From NCBI GenBank assembly GCA_016718035.1, contig JADKEK010000002.1, positions 496,001 to 560,000 of the forward strand: a stretch of DNA of 64,000 nt, given 5' to 3'. Positions 8,801-16,567 of this stretch are shown here, one piece after another. The notes under the pieces were generated by a model. That model worked only from the letters and a program-made list of their open reading frames with translations. It had not been told where the DNA came from and did not search any database. Every line of letters starts with the position of its first letter. The first letter of the stretch is position 1. The stretch comes from Bacteroidota bacterium (GTDB lineage Bacteria; Bacteroidota; Bacteroidia; Chitinophagales; BACL12). Position numbers and translations under genes: made by a program.

Positions 8801-10012
8801 GATGAAGTTCTTCCTACCATAACTGCTCCTGCTGCAGTAGTTGTAAGTGCTGACTCATCTTGCACTGCTTCAGAAGTTAGTTTAGGTACTCCTATTACTG
8901 CTGATAACTGTGGTGTTGCATCTGTAACTAATAATGCTCCTGCAACTTATCCATTAGGTGCTACTACAGTAACATGGACTGTAACCGATGTTAACGGTAA
9001 TTTTGCTACTGTTGCTCAAACAGTAACTGTTACAGGAACTGCTGCTACTTATTATGCAGACGTTGATGGTGATACTTATGGTAATTCATCTGATTCAATT
9101 GTAGCTTGTGTAATTCCTTCAGGTTATGTAGTTGATAATACCGATTGTAATGATAGTGACATTGCAGTAAATCCAGGTGCAACTGAAATATGTAATGGAA
9201 TTGATGATAATTGTGATGGCAATATTGATGACAACTTAATTATTGCAACTGCAACACCGGTTGGTTCTACTTCTTTCTGTAGAGGTAATTCTGTTCAATT
9301 AGATGCTAATACAGGAGCAGGTTATACTTACCAATGGAAGAAGAATGGCAATAATATACCTGGTGCAACGGCTGCATCTTATACAGCAAACAAACCAGGA
9401 AATTATACAGTATTAATAACAATTCCTGGTGGATGTTCTGATTTGTCTGATGGCGTGACAGTAACTGTATTAGCTAGTCCTGCAGCTACTATTACCAATG
9501 TAACAGGTTGGACAGATCTTTGCACCGGAAGCCCTATTAAATTAAAAGCTAATGGTGGTGCAACATTAACCTATCAATGGTATCGTGGTGCATCGATGAT
9601 AGCTGGTGCAACTTCAAATACCTATAACGTTACATTGTCAGGTAATTATTCAGTTGAAGTTACCAATACAGTAACAGGTTGTACTACAAAATCTGCTAAG
9701 TATCCTATTACTCAAACTTGTAAAGAAGGTGAAGATGTAATTATTGAAAGCTCATCATTCAATGTATATCCTAACCCTACCAATGGTTCATTTACAATTG
9801 ATATGACAATAAACGCTTCGCAAGAAGCAACTGCTGATATTATGTTATATAACATGATTGGCGAAATTGTTTATCAATCTTCAATAGAAGTAAATAACAA
9901 TACTATTTTTGCTAATGTTACTCCTGATAATAATCTTTCAGAAGGTTTATATATAGTAAAAGTTGTAGTTGGTAATACAATTTTTGAAAAATCAATTGCA
10001 GTAGTTAAATAA
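5900..10012 (+). CDS. Large T9SS-secreted multidomain protein with PhoX-like domain
   Basis: 1370 residues from the ATG at 5900 (the ORF opens at 5846, but the signal peptide starts at MIRKMYIF). Visible order: signal peptide ending TQAQ; a repetitive propeller-like region (about 25-350); a MopE-type Ca/metal-binding module (about 367-425, DADGDNYGD ... CNDADGAIYPGA ... IDDNCDG); a region resembling DUF839/PhoX phosphatases (about 455-840, with INHEIGNT, NGEESGNEGR, RPEDGAWDP); two HYR domains (about 900-1045); a second MopE module (about 1050-1110); two Ig/PKD-like domains (about 1127-1270); a type A T9SS sorting domain (VYPNPTNGSF to the end). Probably a surface or secreted phosphatase-like protein; enzymatic activity is inferred only. 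Confidence 0.85.
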   Translation: MIRKMYIFGMFVSLLGLFQQTQAQTAFTAGNIVIVRVGDGSTSLINTGNPVFLDEYTTTGSLVQSIALPIAVDGTNKRLILSGTATSEGALSRSADGSALVLTGYDAAPGGATSLSGTSAASVNRTVGLIYADGTLNTSTGLTDFASANNPRSATTTNGTDLWMTGGAGGIRYATLGATTSNDLSSATLANVRVVQIFDNQLYFSTASGTTYRVGSVGTGLPTSGLQTLTHLTGIPAATGSPYGYFMADLDGAPGIDVIYVADDGANALRKYSLVAGTWTLNGTIGVDADDYRGITGSVSGTTVTLYCTIKGGSGATGGGQIVTLTDASGYNGAFAGVPTLLFTAAINTSIRGISMAPEATCTPVLWYADADGDNYGDLASTQSSCTMPSGYVADSTDCNDADGAIYPGATELCNSIDDNCDGTTDEEFINPIITFASSELVAGLTGPSSSQSPYLTPLKPGVQFTSIFTAGDVFGDYTASGLMDGIGAYDNGDGTFTVLINHEIGNTLGVVRDHGFIGTFVSKWIINKADLSVVSGGDLMQNAFVWNAITSTYEPATAAFSRFCSSDLPAQTAFYNSASGNGSTEKIFMNGEESGNEGRQFAHIVTGAEAGNSYELAALGKAGWENSVASYYAQDKTVVVELDDNTTNGQVYVYVGTKTNTGLEIEKAGLTNGILYGITVDGMSTESSLSIPAANTAFSLTSLGSVSSLSGATLNTNSITAGVTNFLRPEDGAWDPQNPSIFYFVTTNSFTAPSRLWKLVFTDINNPELGGTITALLDGTEGPKMMDNMTVDNAGNIIIQEDPGNQKYLARIWEYRIATDELIEIAQHDENRFILGAPSYLTQDEESSGVIDISSILGPGMLLLDDQAHYAIPGAVVEGGQLLVMYNPDSETGVYTATDTVRVNTNSACTATGVVLGTPMTSDNCVVASVSNDAPTSYPLGNTTVTWTVTDGSGNSTTGTQVVIVTDEVLPTITAPAAVVVSADSSCTASEVSLGTPITADNCGVASVTNNAPATYPLGATTVTWTVTDVNGNFATVAQTVTVTGTAATYYADVDGDTYGNSSDSIVACVIPSGYVVDNTDCNDSDIAVNPGATEICNGIDDNCDGNIDDNLIIATATPVGSTSFCRGNSVQLDANTGAGYTYQWKKNGNNIPGATAASYTANKPGNYTVLITIPGGCSDLSDGVTVTVLASPAATITNVTGWTDLCTGSPIKLKANGGATLTYQWYRGASMIAGATSNTYNVTLSGNYSVEVTNTVTGCTTKSAKYPITQTCKEGEDVIIESSSFNVYPNPTNGSFTIDMTINASQEATADIMLYNMIGEIVYQSSIEVNNNTIFANVTPDNNLSEGLYIVKVVVGNTIFEKSIAVVK

Positions 10013-10027
10013 CAATAAACAATAAAT

Positions 10028-10066
10028 AAAAAATCCGCAAACGTAAATGTTTGCGGATTTTTTATT
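10028..10066. terminator. Bidirectional terminator between convergent genes
   Basis: A perfect 12 bp stem AAATCCGCAAAC / GTTTGCGGATTT (10031-10042 and 10049-10060) with a 6 nt loop has an A run before and a T run after, so it can serve both the PhoX-like gene and the convergent lipoprotein gene. Confidence 0.9.
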
Positions 10067-10085
10067 GTCTGTAATTTAAAATTAT

Positions 10086-11012
10086 TTAATCACAAGTTTC
10101 CAAATTGGCATAAGCTTGTAAAGTCCAGTTTGTGGAAGTATATGAATTATCGGTTGAGCCACCAGGGCCATAAATTTTACCTTGTGTAATTTCATAATAA
10201 CCCCAATTAGCTGCAGGAGAACAACTCAAGTTTTCTTGTGCGCCTGTCCATGTTTCAATACTAACCGGTTCGTTAAACATACTAGGGTCAACTACCCATT
10301 TTGTAAATGAACCATCAGCACCTTTTAAAGTAACCAGCGGTGCAACGTGGTACCACCAATACACACAACAGTCACCAGCATCCACTGCTAAAAATCCGGT
10401 TACATCTTCGTAGCTGAAAACTTTTTCACAACTTACGTTATATTCTTCTAACATGATTTGACGCATTTTATGTGCACGCGCATAACAACCATCAACCACA
10501 TATTGAAAAGGAATACAATAATCGATAGTAGAAGTACCTGTTGCACAACCTTGCGATGCACAATAATCAAATATGCCATTCAAAATTGTCATACTAGGTA
10601 CATATTTTTTAAAAATATCAGGCTCAGGTGTTACATCGTATTTAGTGGCTGCATCTAATATTTCCTGAGCAGAAGGTTTTGCTGCTGCAGTTAATGAAAT
10701 AAACGGCATTACTTTATTTCCTTCAACCACCCGCATAGGTATTTTAGCATCACGGCTTTCATCGATTAAAGTTTTTATGGCATCAAAATCTTTATGACTT
10801 TTGGATAAATCATAAATACGTGGTGATTCATAAAAACGTACCTGAATGGATGCGCCATCTTCAGACTCTCGATAATAGGCAGGTGTCATTAAACGATACT
10901 CATCTGTTAATTGTATTGTGGGTGTTTCTTTTAAAATGTCAATACTTTTTTGACATCCCGGGGTGATGGAGCTGAGGAGCACCAGCAGGATTGCTAATTT
11001 AAAGATTTTCAT
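10086..11012 (-). CDS. Lipoprotein protein-glutaminase (protein deamidase)
   Basis: 308 residues with a lipoprotein signal peptide (lipobox TPGC, Cys20). The C-terminal half strongly resembles the protein-glutaminase of Chryseobacterium, which deamidates glutamine side chains in proteins using a Cys-His-Asp triad. All three motifs are present: DGCYARAHKM (Cys176), WWYHVAPLV (His222) and VVDPSMF (Asp242). The His-to-Asp spacing of 20 matches the known enzyme, and further cysteines (CASQGC, DCC, LSC) would allow disulfides. Residues about 21-140 take the place of the propeptide. The known enzyme is secreted; here it would be surface- or periplasm-anchored. No obvious partner gene next to it. 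Confidence 0.88.
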   Translation of the reverse strand: MKIFKLAILLVLLSSITPGCQKSIDILKETPTIQLTDEYRLMTPAYYRESEDGASIQVRFYESPRIYDLSKSHKDFDAIKTLIDESRDAKIPMRVVEGNKVMPFISLTAAAKPSAQEILDAATKYDVTPEPDIFKKYVPSMTILNGIFDYCASQGCATGTSTIDYCIPFQYVVDGCYARAHKMRQIMLEEYNVSCEKVFSYEDVTGFLAVDAGDCCVYWWYHVAPLVTLKGADGSFTKWVVDPSMFNEPVSIETWTGAQENLSCSPAANWGYYEITQGKIYGPGGSTDNSYTSTNWTLQAYANLETCD

Positions 11013-11080
11013 AATATTTTGTTTAGGTGTTAAATATAAGAAAATTGGATGGTAAAAACCAAAACAACAACCCTAAAACA

Positions 11081-11112
11081 AAAAAAGCTGCCGAATACAA
11101 ATATTCGACAGC
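11081..11112 (-). terminator. Terminator of the Delta-60 repeat gene
   Basis: The stem GCTGCCGAATA / TATTCGACAGC (11087-11097, 11102-11112) has a 4 nt loop and one wobble pair. On the minus strand it is followed by six U (A run 11081-11086). Confidence 0.8.
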
Positions 11113-11134
11113 AAACGCACACGTAGATTAAGTG

Positions 11135-12673
11135 TTATTTTTTTATGAATGTTTGTGACGTGACATTTCCTGCCTGGTCTGTTAAATTTAGCAGATAAAT
11201 TCCATTGGGTAAGGTGAATACATTGACCTCAAATTGTGTAGCCTGAATTATTTCTTGCAATAATATTTGCCCAGTTGTTGCAACAATCTCATAATAATTA
11301 ATCATTTGCTCTGAGGTTATTGACAACTGAGAAAAAGCAGGATTTGGTGAAAGCTTAAAATCAAGTATCGGTGTTTGGTGAATAGCCATCGGGTCTGAAT
11401 TTGAAGTGATCCGGCAAACAAAAAAATCTCTATTACCTCCTACTCCATCAACCGAACCGGTTACAACTATTTTGCCATCAGTTTGCATAACCATTTTTGC
11501 ACCTATAATATCTTCAGCATCTTCAATATTTATTTTAAATGTTCCCGGATTACCATTTGTAAAACTATAATCTGGAGTGCCATCAGCAAGAATTTTAAAT
11601 ATATGTGTTTCCACGGTTGCATCATCTAATGGATGCCCAATGCTGAGCAAATACACTTCATTAGCCGGAGTTACCAAAATTTGCTTGCATTCAGTTATGT
11701 CAGTTGCTTTGGTGAATACAGCACCATTTTTGCCATATTCTTCCATAATATTCCCGTTCACATCCATTTTAACAACGTATAGAAAATAATCCGGTATCAT
11801 AGCAAGAATTCCTGCAATGTAAATTGAGCCATCATTACCCTGAATGGCTCGATAAAATTGGTAATTATGTATATCGGTAGTATCAGGTTTTGGGATTACG
11901 ATTCCGTTATCACCAAATGAAATATCAAGGTCGCCATTATCTTTAAAACAAGCAATATATCCAACATTTGAATCGGCTGTCTCATTATAAGTATGTCCGT
12001 AACCGATTACACGGCCATCACTCAATTCAATTGCTGAACGAAATTCAGTATGCACATTGACACCAAACGTTAAGAATCCAAAATCTTCGTCAAAATTTCC
12101 ATCATCATCAAAACGGGCCATTCCTGCTGCAGGATCTGCAAACAAAGCATCATAATCCCAACCAGCTAGAGTTATTTTCCCGGAAGGTCCTTTAGTTGCA
12201 TGAAAAGGAATAAATGAATCAATTGAAGCTTCGGTTACCAGTCCATCAATGCCAAAATCGGTATTTATACTGCCGTCATAATTTAATTCCAATACAGCAG
12301 GTAAAAAAACGTTGTGTTCAGGTGAAACATGGCCTGCAAGTTGATAGCCTTCATCTGTAGCAAACACACTCTCGAAGCGGTTGTCCAATTCCATATGAAT
12401 CTCCACATTACCACCTACACCAAAAGTAGGGTCGAGCGTACCATTTGGCAAATATCGGTGTAATGTACCTCCTGAATATCCTAATTCATTCCACATAACA
12501 ATATTTCCCGTTGCAGGATCGTAAAGAATATCCTTTGCGTTATCAATCATATTAACACCATCATAATTGGATTGGCCTATTAGTAAACCTGTTCCATTGA
12601 AAGTTTCATCATATTGTTGGGCAATCAATTGAACGCTATAACTGAGCATTAAAATAAGTAATAACCTTTTCAT
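11135..12673 (-). CDS. T9SS-sorted protein with Delta-60 (DUF5122) propeller repeats
   Basis: 512 residues. Signal peptide MKRLLLILMLSYSVQLIAQ, then repeated units of the form PNGTLDPTFGVGG / YDGSINTDFGIDG / DDGNFDEDFG / DNGDLDISFGDNG, which are Delta-60 repeats forming a beta-propeller. The C-terminus (from about 430, LSPNPAFSQLSI ... LPNGIYLLNL ... TFIKK) is a T9SS type A sorting domain. Secreted and probably attached to the cell surface; the function is unknown. Monocistronic, with its own terminator. Confidence 0.88.
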   Translation of the reverse strand: MKRLLLILMLSYSVQLIAQQYDETFNGTGLLIGQSNYDGVNMIDNAKDILYDPATGNIVMWNELGYSGGTLHRYLPNGTLDPTFGVGGNVEIHMELDNRFESVFATDEGYQLAGHVSPEHNVFLPAVLELNYDGSINTDFGIDGLVTEASIDSFIPFHATKGPSGKITLAGWDYDALFADPAAGMARFDDDGNFDEDFGFLTFGVNVHTEFRSAIELSDGRVIGYGHTYNETADSNVGYIACFKDNGDLDISFGDNGIVIPKPDTTDIHNYQFYRAIQGNDGSIYIAGILAMIPDYFLYVVKMDVNGNIMEEYGKNGAVFTKATDITECKQILVTPANEVYLLSIGHPLDDATVETHIFKILADGTPDYSFTNGNPGTFKINIEDAEDIIGAKMVMQTDGKIVVTGSVDGVGGNRDFFVCRITSNSDPMAIHQTPILDFKLSPNPAFSQLSITSEQMINYYEIVATTGQILLQEIIQATQFEVNVFTLPNGIYLLNLTDQAGNVTSQTFIKK

Positions 12674-12832
12674 TTATTTTTTTCTGTAAAGATGGCAGAA
12701 ACAGCAAGTTTGATAAATACCACAAACAGGGGAGTAACCCTTATGTATAATTAACACAGCGAAACGGAGTAGATATACGTTGCTTTCAAAGCTCATTATT
12801 CATTACCTTTAACACCGCAATTTTAACAGCAT

Positions 12833-14119
12833 ATGAAGTATTTACCTATAGACAGCCAGTTGTTTATCCAAAACAGAAACAACTTCGTAAAACACCTGAA
12901 ACCTAACAGCATAGCCATTTTTAACAGCAATGATGAAATGCCGTTTAATGCTGACCAAACCCATCCTTTCAAACAAAATAGCGATATTTTTTACCTGAGT
13001 GGAATTGACCAGGAGGAAAGCATTCTGTTAATTTATCCTGATTGCCCTAACCCGAAATATCGTGAGGCGCTATTTTTGAAAAAAACCAGTGCCTATATTG
13101 CTGTTTGGGAAGGACATAAATATACAGAGGCAGAGGCTACAGCTACCAGTGGCATTACCACTGTGCATTGGAAAGAAGAATTTCCGGCCATATTTAATAT
13201 GTTAATGAACCATGCCGAAAATGTGTATCTGAATACCAATGAAAACGACAGAGCCAGTATAATTGTAACTTCTAGAGATGCCCGTTTTGTTACTGATACA
13301 AAAAGTCGTTTCCCATTACATAATTACGAACGCAGCGCACCTATCATGGCAAAATTGCGCACCAGCAAAAGCGAATTTGAAAAACAACTCATTCAAACTG
13401 CCTGCGATATTACCAATAAAGCTTTTCGTCGTGTTTTAGCCTTTGTTAAACCCGGGGTAATGGAATATGAAATCGAGGCTGAAATTATGCATACATTTTT
13501 GAGTAACAGAGCAACCCGTCAGGCTTATGGAAGTATTATTGCCAGCGGTGCAAATGCTTGTGTATTGCATTATGTAGATAATAATCAGCCATGTAATGAT
13601 GGTGATTTGTTGTTGATGGACTTTGGTGCGGAATATGCCAATTATTGCGCTGATTTAACACGTACCATTCCGGTTAACGGAAAATTCACCCAACGTCAGA
13701 AAGATGTGTACAACGCCGTTTTGCGCGTGCAACGTGAAGCTATAAAAATGATGCACGTGGGCATGATATTAAAAGATTTTAATGCTGAGGTAGGCAAAGT
13801 AATGGAGAAAGAATTATTGGGTCTGGGGCTAATAACCGATACCGATGTTAAAAATCAAAATCCTGATAATCCTGCTTACAAAAAATATTTTATGCATGGC
13901 ACAGGCCATCATTTAGGTTTAGATGTGCACGATATCGGCGATCACTATGCGCCGCTTGCTGAAGGCGCGATTTTAACCTGTGAACCGGGCATCTATATTC
14001 CGGAAGAAAATATTGGCATTCGTATCGAAAACGATATCATGATAACCTCTAATGGAAAATATGATTTCATGAAGGATTGTCCGGTTGAGGTGGAGGAGAT
14101 TGAGGGGTTGATGGGTTGA
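12833..14119 (+). CDS. pepP: Xaa-Pro aminopeptidase (aminopeptidase P family, M24B)
   Basis: 428 residues. It removes N-terminal residues preceding proline from peptides. The N-terminal AMP_N domain (about 1-150, FYLSGIDQEES) is followed by the pita-bread metallopeptidase domain with all five metal ligands: Asp in LLMDFGAEY, Asp in CADLTRT, His in GTGHHLGL, Glu in TCEPGIYI and Glu in IRIEND. No signal peptide, so cytosolic. A near-consensus -7 element TACCTTTA lies at 12804-12811, 21 nt before the ATG. The stop codon runs directly into the repeat array at 14120. Confidence 0.93.
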   Translation: MKYLPIDSQLFIQNRNNFVKHLKPNSIAIFNSNDEMPFNADQTHPFKQNSDIFYLSGIDQEESILLIYPDCPNPKYREALFLKKTSAYIAVWEGHKYTEAEATATSGITTVHWKEEFPAIFNMLMNHAENVYLNTNENDRASIIVTSRDARFVTDTKSRFPLHNYERSAPIMAKLRTSKSEFEKQLIQTACDITNKAFRRVLAFVKPGVMEYEIEAEIMHTFLSNRATRQAYGSIIASGANACVLHYVDNNQPCNDGDLLLMDFGAEYANYCADLTRTIPVNGKFTQRQKDVYNAVLRVQREAIKMMHVGMILKDFNAEVGKVMEKELLGLGLITDTDVKNQNPDNPAYKKYFMHGTGHHLGLDVHDIGDHYAPLAEGAILTCEPGIYIPEENIGIRIENDIMITSNGKYDFMKDCPVEVEEIEGLMG

Positions 14120-14700
14120 TGTGCTGATGTGCTGATTTGTTGATGTGCTGATTAATGTACCGATGTGGGGATGTACCGATGTACCAATGAAACAGCCGGG
14201 GTTATGAGGTGGAATCACATTTGGATATCCTGTAGTGGTCAACCCACGTGTTGACCTAACGAAAATTGCATTACGAAGTTGATTTATGTACCAATGTGGG
14301 AATGTACCGATGTACCAATGCGAACCGTTCGGCGAGGCGGATATTGATGTGCTGATGTGCTGATTTGTTAATGTGCTGATTAACATGTGGGGTACCGATA
14401 CCAATGAAACAGCCGGGGTTATGAGGTGGAATCACATTTGGATATCCTGTAGTGGTCAACCCACGTGTTGACCTGACGACAATTGCATTACGAAGTTGAT
14501 TTATGTACCAATGTGGGAATGTTCCGATGTACCAATGCGAACCGTCCGCCGAGGCGGATATTGATGTGCTGATTTGCTGATTTGGTAATGTGCTGATTCG
14601 CGAAGCGTCCGCTGAGGCGGAAACAGCCGGGTTCGGAGGTGGAATTTCATTTAGTGATACCGTAGTGGTCAACCAACTGGTTGAACTGATGATTTGTAAC
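14120..14700. repeat. Tandem intergenic repeat array A (about 215 bp units, three copies)
   Basis: Three units begin with GAAACAGCCGGG at 14189, 14406 and 14620, giving periods of 217 and 214 bp; the third is partial. Within units are (i) short runs of the words GATGTGCTGAT, ATGTACCGATGTACCAATG; (ii) a hairpin GGTCAAC-6 nt-GTTGACC at 14237-14256 and 14454-14473, which in unit 3 becomes GGTCAACC-4 nt-GGTTGAAC (14667-14686), keeping most pairs; (iii) a TCCGCCGAGGCGGA-type palindrome. Reading frames here (minus strand, rich in HQHIST/HWYIGT) are repeat translation artefacts, not genes. 14701-14794 is non-coding leader of pssA. Related sequence is found at 53726-54426 and 22567-22605. Confidence 0.85.
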
Positions 14701-14794
14701 GGATTACGGGTGGTTTGAGGTCGGTGTGATACTTTATTTATAAGATGAACCGTTGATGTTTTAATTTTGCGCTTTATAATAATCGAGTAACCTG

Positions 14795-15583
14795 GTGAAT
14801 TTAGTAAAGAATATACCCAACCTGCTAACCCTGTTCAACCTGTTTTTGGGGTGCATGGGTGTTGTTTATTTATTTAATGACCACATGGTGATTATGAGCG
14901 CAGAGCGCGATATGTTTATCGACATGGGGCAGATTCACCTGGCTTGTTATTGTGTGTTTTTGGCAGGTATCATCGATTTTTTTGATGGGTTTATCGCCAG
15001 AATGTTAAAAGTACAAAGTGAATTAGGCAAACAACTTGATTCGCTTGCCGACATGGTTACCTTTGGCTTATTACCAGGATTAATTATGTATGAGTTATTA
15101 GCCAGAGCTTATTATGCTAATTACAATTCATTCGATTACCCAATATTATTTTACGCAGCCGGTTTCGCATTATCCATTTTTGCTGCTATACGTTTAGCCA
15201 AATTTAATTTGGATACCCGTCAGTTAAATGAGTTCCGAGGATTGCCGTCACCTAGCATGGCATTTTTTATTGTCGCCCTTCCGCTTATTATTTTACGCGA
15301 TGAAATGGGTTTAACCAAGTTACTGAGTAACAATTGGATTTTACTCGTAATTATTGTAGCTCTCTGTTATTTTATGGTAAGCGATATTCGTATGCTTAGC
15401 CTAAAATTAAAATCCTTGAAGTTTGAAGAAAATCAATGGTTGTATAGCCTGGTTTTATTATCGCTCATTATCGCATTTATCGGTATATTTATTTTACATG
15501 TATATTTTGTAATTATTCCGGTAATAATTTTATTATATATTATTATTTCAATAGCTAAAAACATATCAGAAAATGGCATATAA
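14795..15583 (+). CDS. pssA: CDP-diacylglycerol-serine O-phosphatidyltransferase
   Basis: Makes phosphatidylserine from CDP-diacylglycerol and serine, the precursor of phosphatidylethanolamine. 262 residues with about seven or eight membrane segments. The CDP-alcohol phosphotransferase signature D-x2-DG-x2-AR-x8-G-x3-D-x3-D is complete: D61, D64, G65, A68, R69, G78, D82, D86. The start is a GTG giving MNLVKNIPNLLTLFNL, the normal N-terminus of the family, and no upstream ATG fits. An exact -7 element TAATTTTG lies at 14762-14769. It overlaps purS by 11 bp, implying co-transcription and translational coupling. Confidence 0.93.
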   Translation: MNLVKNIPNLLTLFNLFLGCMGVVYLFNDHMVIMSAERDMFIDMGQIHLACYCVFLAGIIDFFDGFIARMLKVQSELGKQLDSLADMVTFGLLPGLIMYELLARAYYANYNSFDYPILFYAAGFALSIFAAIRLAKFNLDTRQLNEFRGLPSPSMAFFIVALPLIILRDEMGLTKLLSNNWILLVIIVALCYFMVSDIRMLSLKLKSLKFEENQWLYSLVLLSLIIAFIGIFILHVYFVIIPVIILLYIIISIAKNISENGI

Positions 15584-15824
15584 AGCAGAAATCAATGTGA
15601 TGCCTTTAAAGGAATTGCTCGACCCTAAAGGAAAAGCAGTTGCTGGCAGCATGAAAAATTTAGATTTAAGTTCAATACAGGATGTACGCATTGGCAAACA
15701 CATTCAATTACATATTGAAGCAGGTAGTAAAGCCGAAGCAGAAAAAATTGCAACAGAAGCATGTAAAAAACTTTTAGCAAATCCAATTATGGAGAGCTTT
15801 GAAGTGGTGATACATGAGGCATAA
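15573..15824 (+). CDS. purS: Phosphoribosylformylglycinamidine synthase subunit PurS
   Basis: 83 residues, the usual size of PurS, the small structural subunit that couples PurQ glutaminase to PurL in the fourth step of purine synthesis. Diagnostic stretches are INVMPLKELLDPKGKAV, DVRIGKHIQLHIEA and ACKKLLANPIME. Its ATG is inside the last codons of pssA. No purL or purQ is in the window; purD lies far away at 43-44 kb. Confidence 0.93.
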   Translation: MAYKAEINVMPLKELLDPKGKAVAGSMKNLDLSSIQDVRIGKHIQLHIEAGSKAEAEKIATEACKKLLANPIMESFEVVIHEA

Positions 15825-15898
15825 TGCCATTTATTTACTGTACATTATTTAGCAGCATCAATCGTAATGTTGCTCAACAAATATTTAATTGCAATTAA

Positions 15899-16567
15899 TT
15901 GGCAAAATTATATGTAGTACCTACACCTATCGGCAACCTGGAAGACATGACTTTCAGGGCTGTGCGTATTTTAAGTGAGGTAGATTTAATTTTAGCTGAA
16001 GATACACGCACTTCTCATGTGTTGCTGAGTCATTATAATATCAAAACAAAAACATCGGCACATCATAAATTTAATGAGCATGCGCAGGTTGAGAAAATTG
16101 CACAGGAGATTTTAGATGGCAAAAATGTAGCGTTAATTTCTGACGCCGGCACTCCGGGTATTTCTGACCCGGGATATTTGTTAGTGCATACTTGTGTATT
16201 AAAAAATATTACTATTGAAACCCTTCCCGGCCCAACAGCATTTGTTCCGGCATTGGTGAATTCAGGTTTCCCAACTGACGAGTTTGTTTTTATGGGGTTT
16301 CTTCCTGTTAAAAAAGGAAGGATGACAAAATTCAAATCCATTGCGGAAGAATTACGTACAATTGTAATTTATGAATCCCCTTATCGAATTATCAAAACAC
16401 TTGAACAGTTAAATATTTATTGCAGCGACAGAACAATAAGTATTTCGAGGGAGCTGTCTAAAAAATTTGAAGAAACATTACGCGGCACACCTGAACAATT
16501 ATTGCAACATTTTACGCAGCATGAACCACGCGGTGAATTTGTGCTTATAATTGCTGCAAAAAAATAA
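15899..16567 (+). CDS. rsmI: 16S rRNA (cytidine1402-2'-O)-methyltransferase
   Basis: SAM-dependent methyltransferase of the tetrapyrrole-methylase fold that modifies C1402 in the ribosomal P site. The 222 residues contain VPTPIGNLEDMT (8-19), LAEDTRTSH, LISDAGTPGISDPG, PGPTAFVPALVNSGFP and IVIYESPYRI, all family landmarks. The start is a TTG at 15899, chosen because it places the glycine-rich first strand at the usual distance from the N-terminus; there is no nearby in-frame ATG. Its stop codon abuts the stop of the convergent gene with no gap. Confidence 0.93.
   Translation: MAKLYVVPTPIGNLEDMTFRAVRILSEVDLILAEDTRTSHVLLSHYNIKTKTSAHHKFNEHAQVEKIAQEILDGKNVALISDAGTPGISDPGYLLVHTCVLKNITIETLPGPTAFVPALVNSGFPTDEFVFMGFLPVKKGRMTKFKSIAEELRTIVIYESPYRIIKTLEQLNIYCSDRTISISRELSKKFEETLRGTPEQLLQHFTQHEPRGEFVLIIAAKK

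Noticed and set aside
13973..14672. Long minus-strand reading frames (133-143 codons) through array A
   Set aside because: The product is a low-complexity mix of HQHIST and HWYIGT words generated by the repeats, and part of it runs antisense through the aminopeptidase gene.
14120..14700. Array A as a CRISPR array
   Set aside because: Units are about 215 bp, the repeat words are themselves internally repetitive, and there are no spacers of constant length or cas genes.
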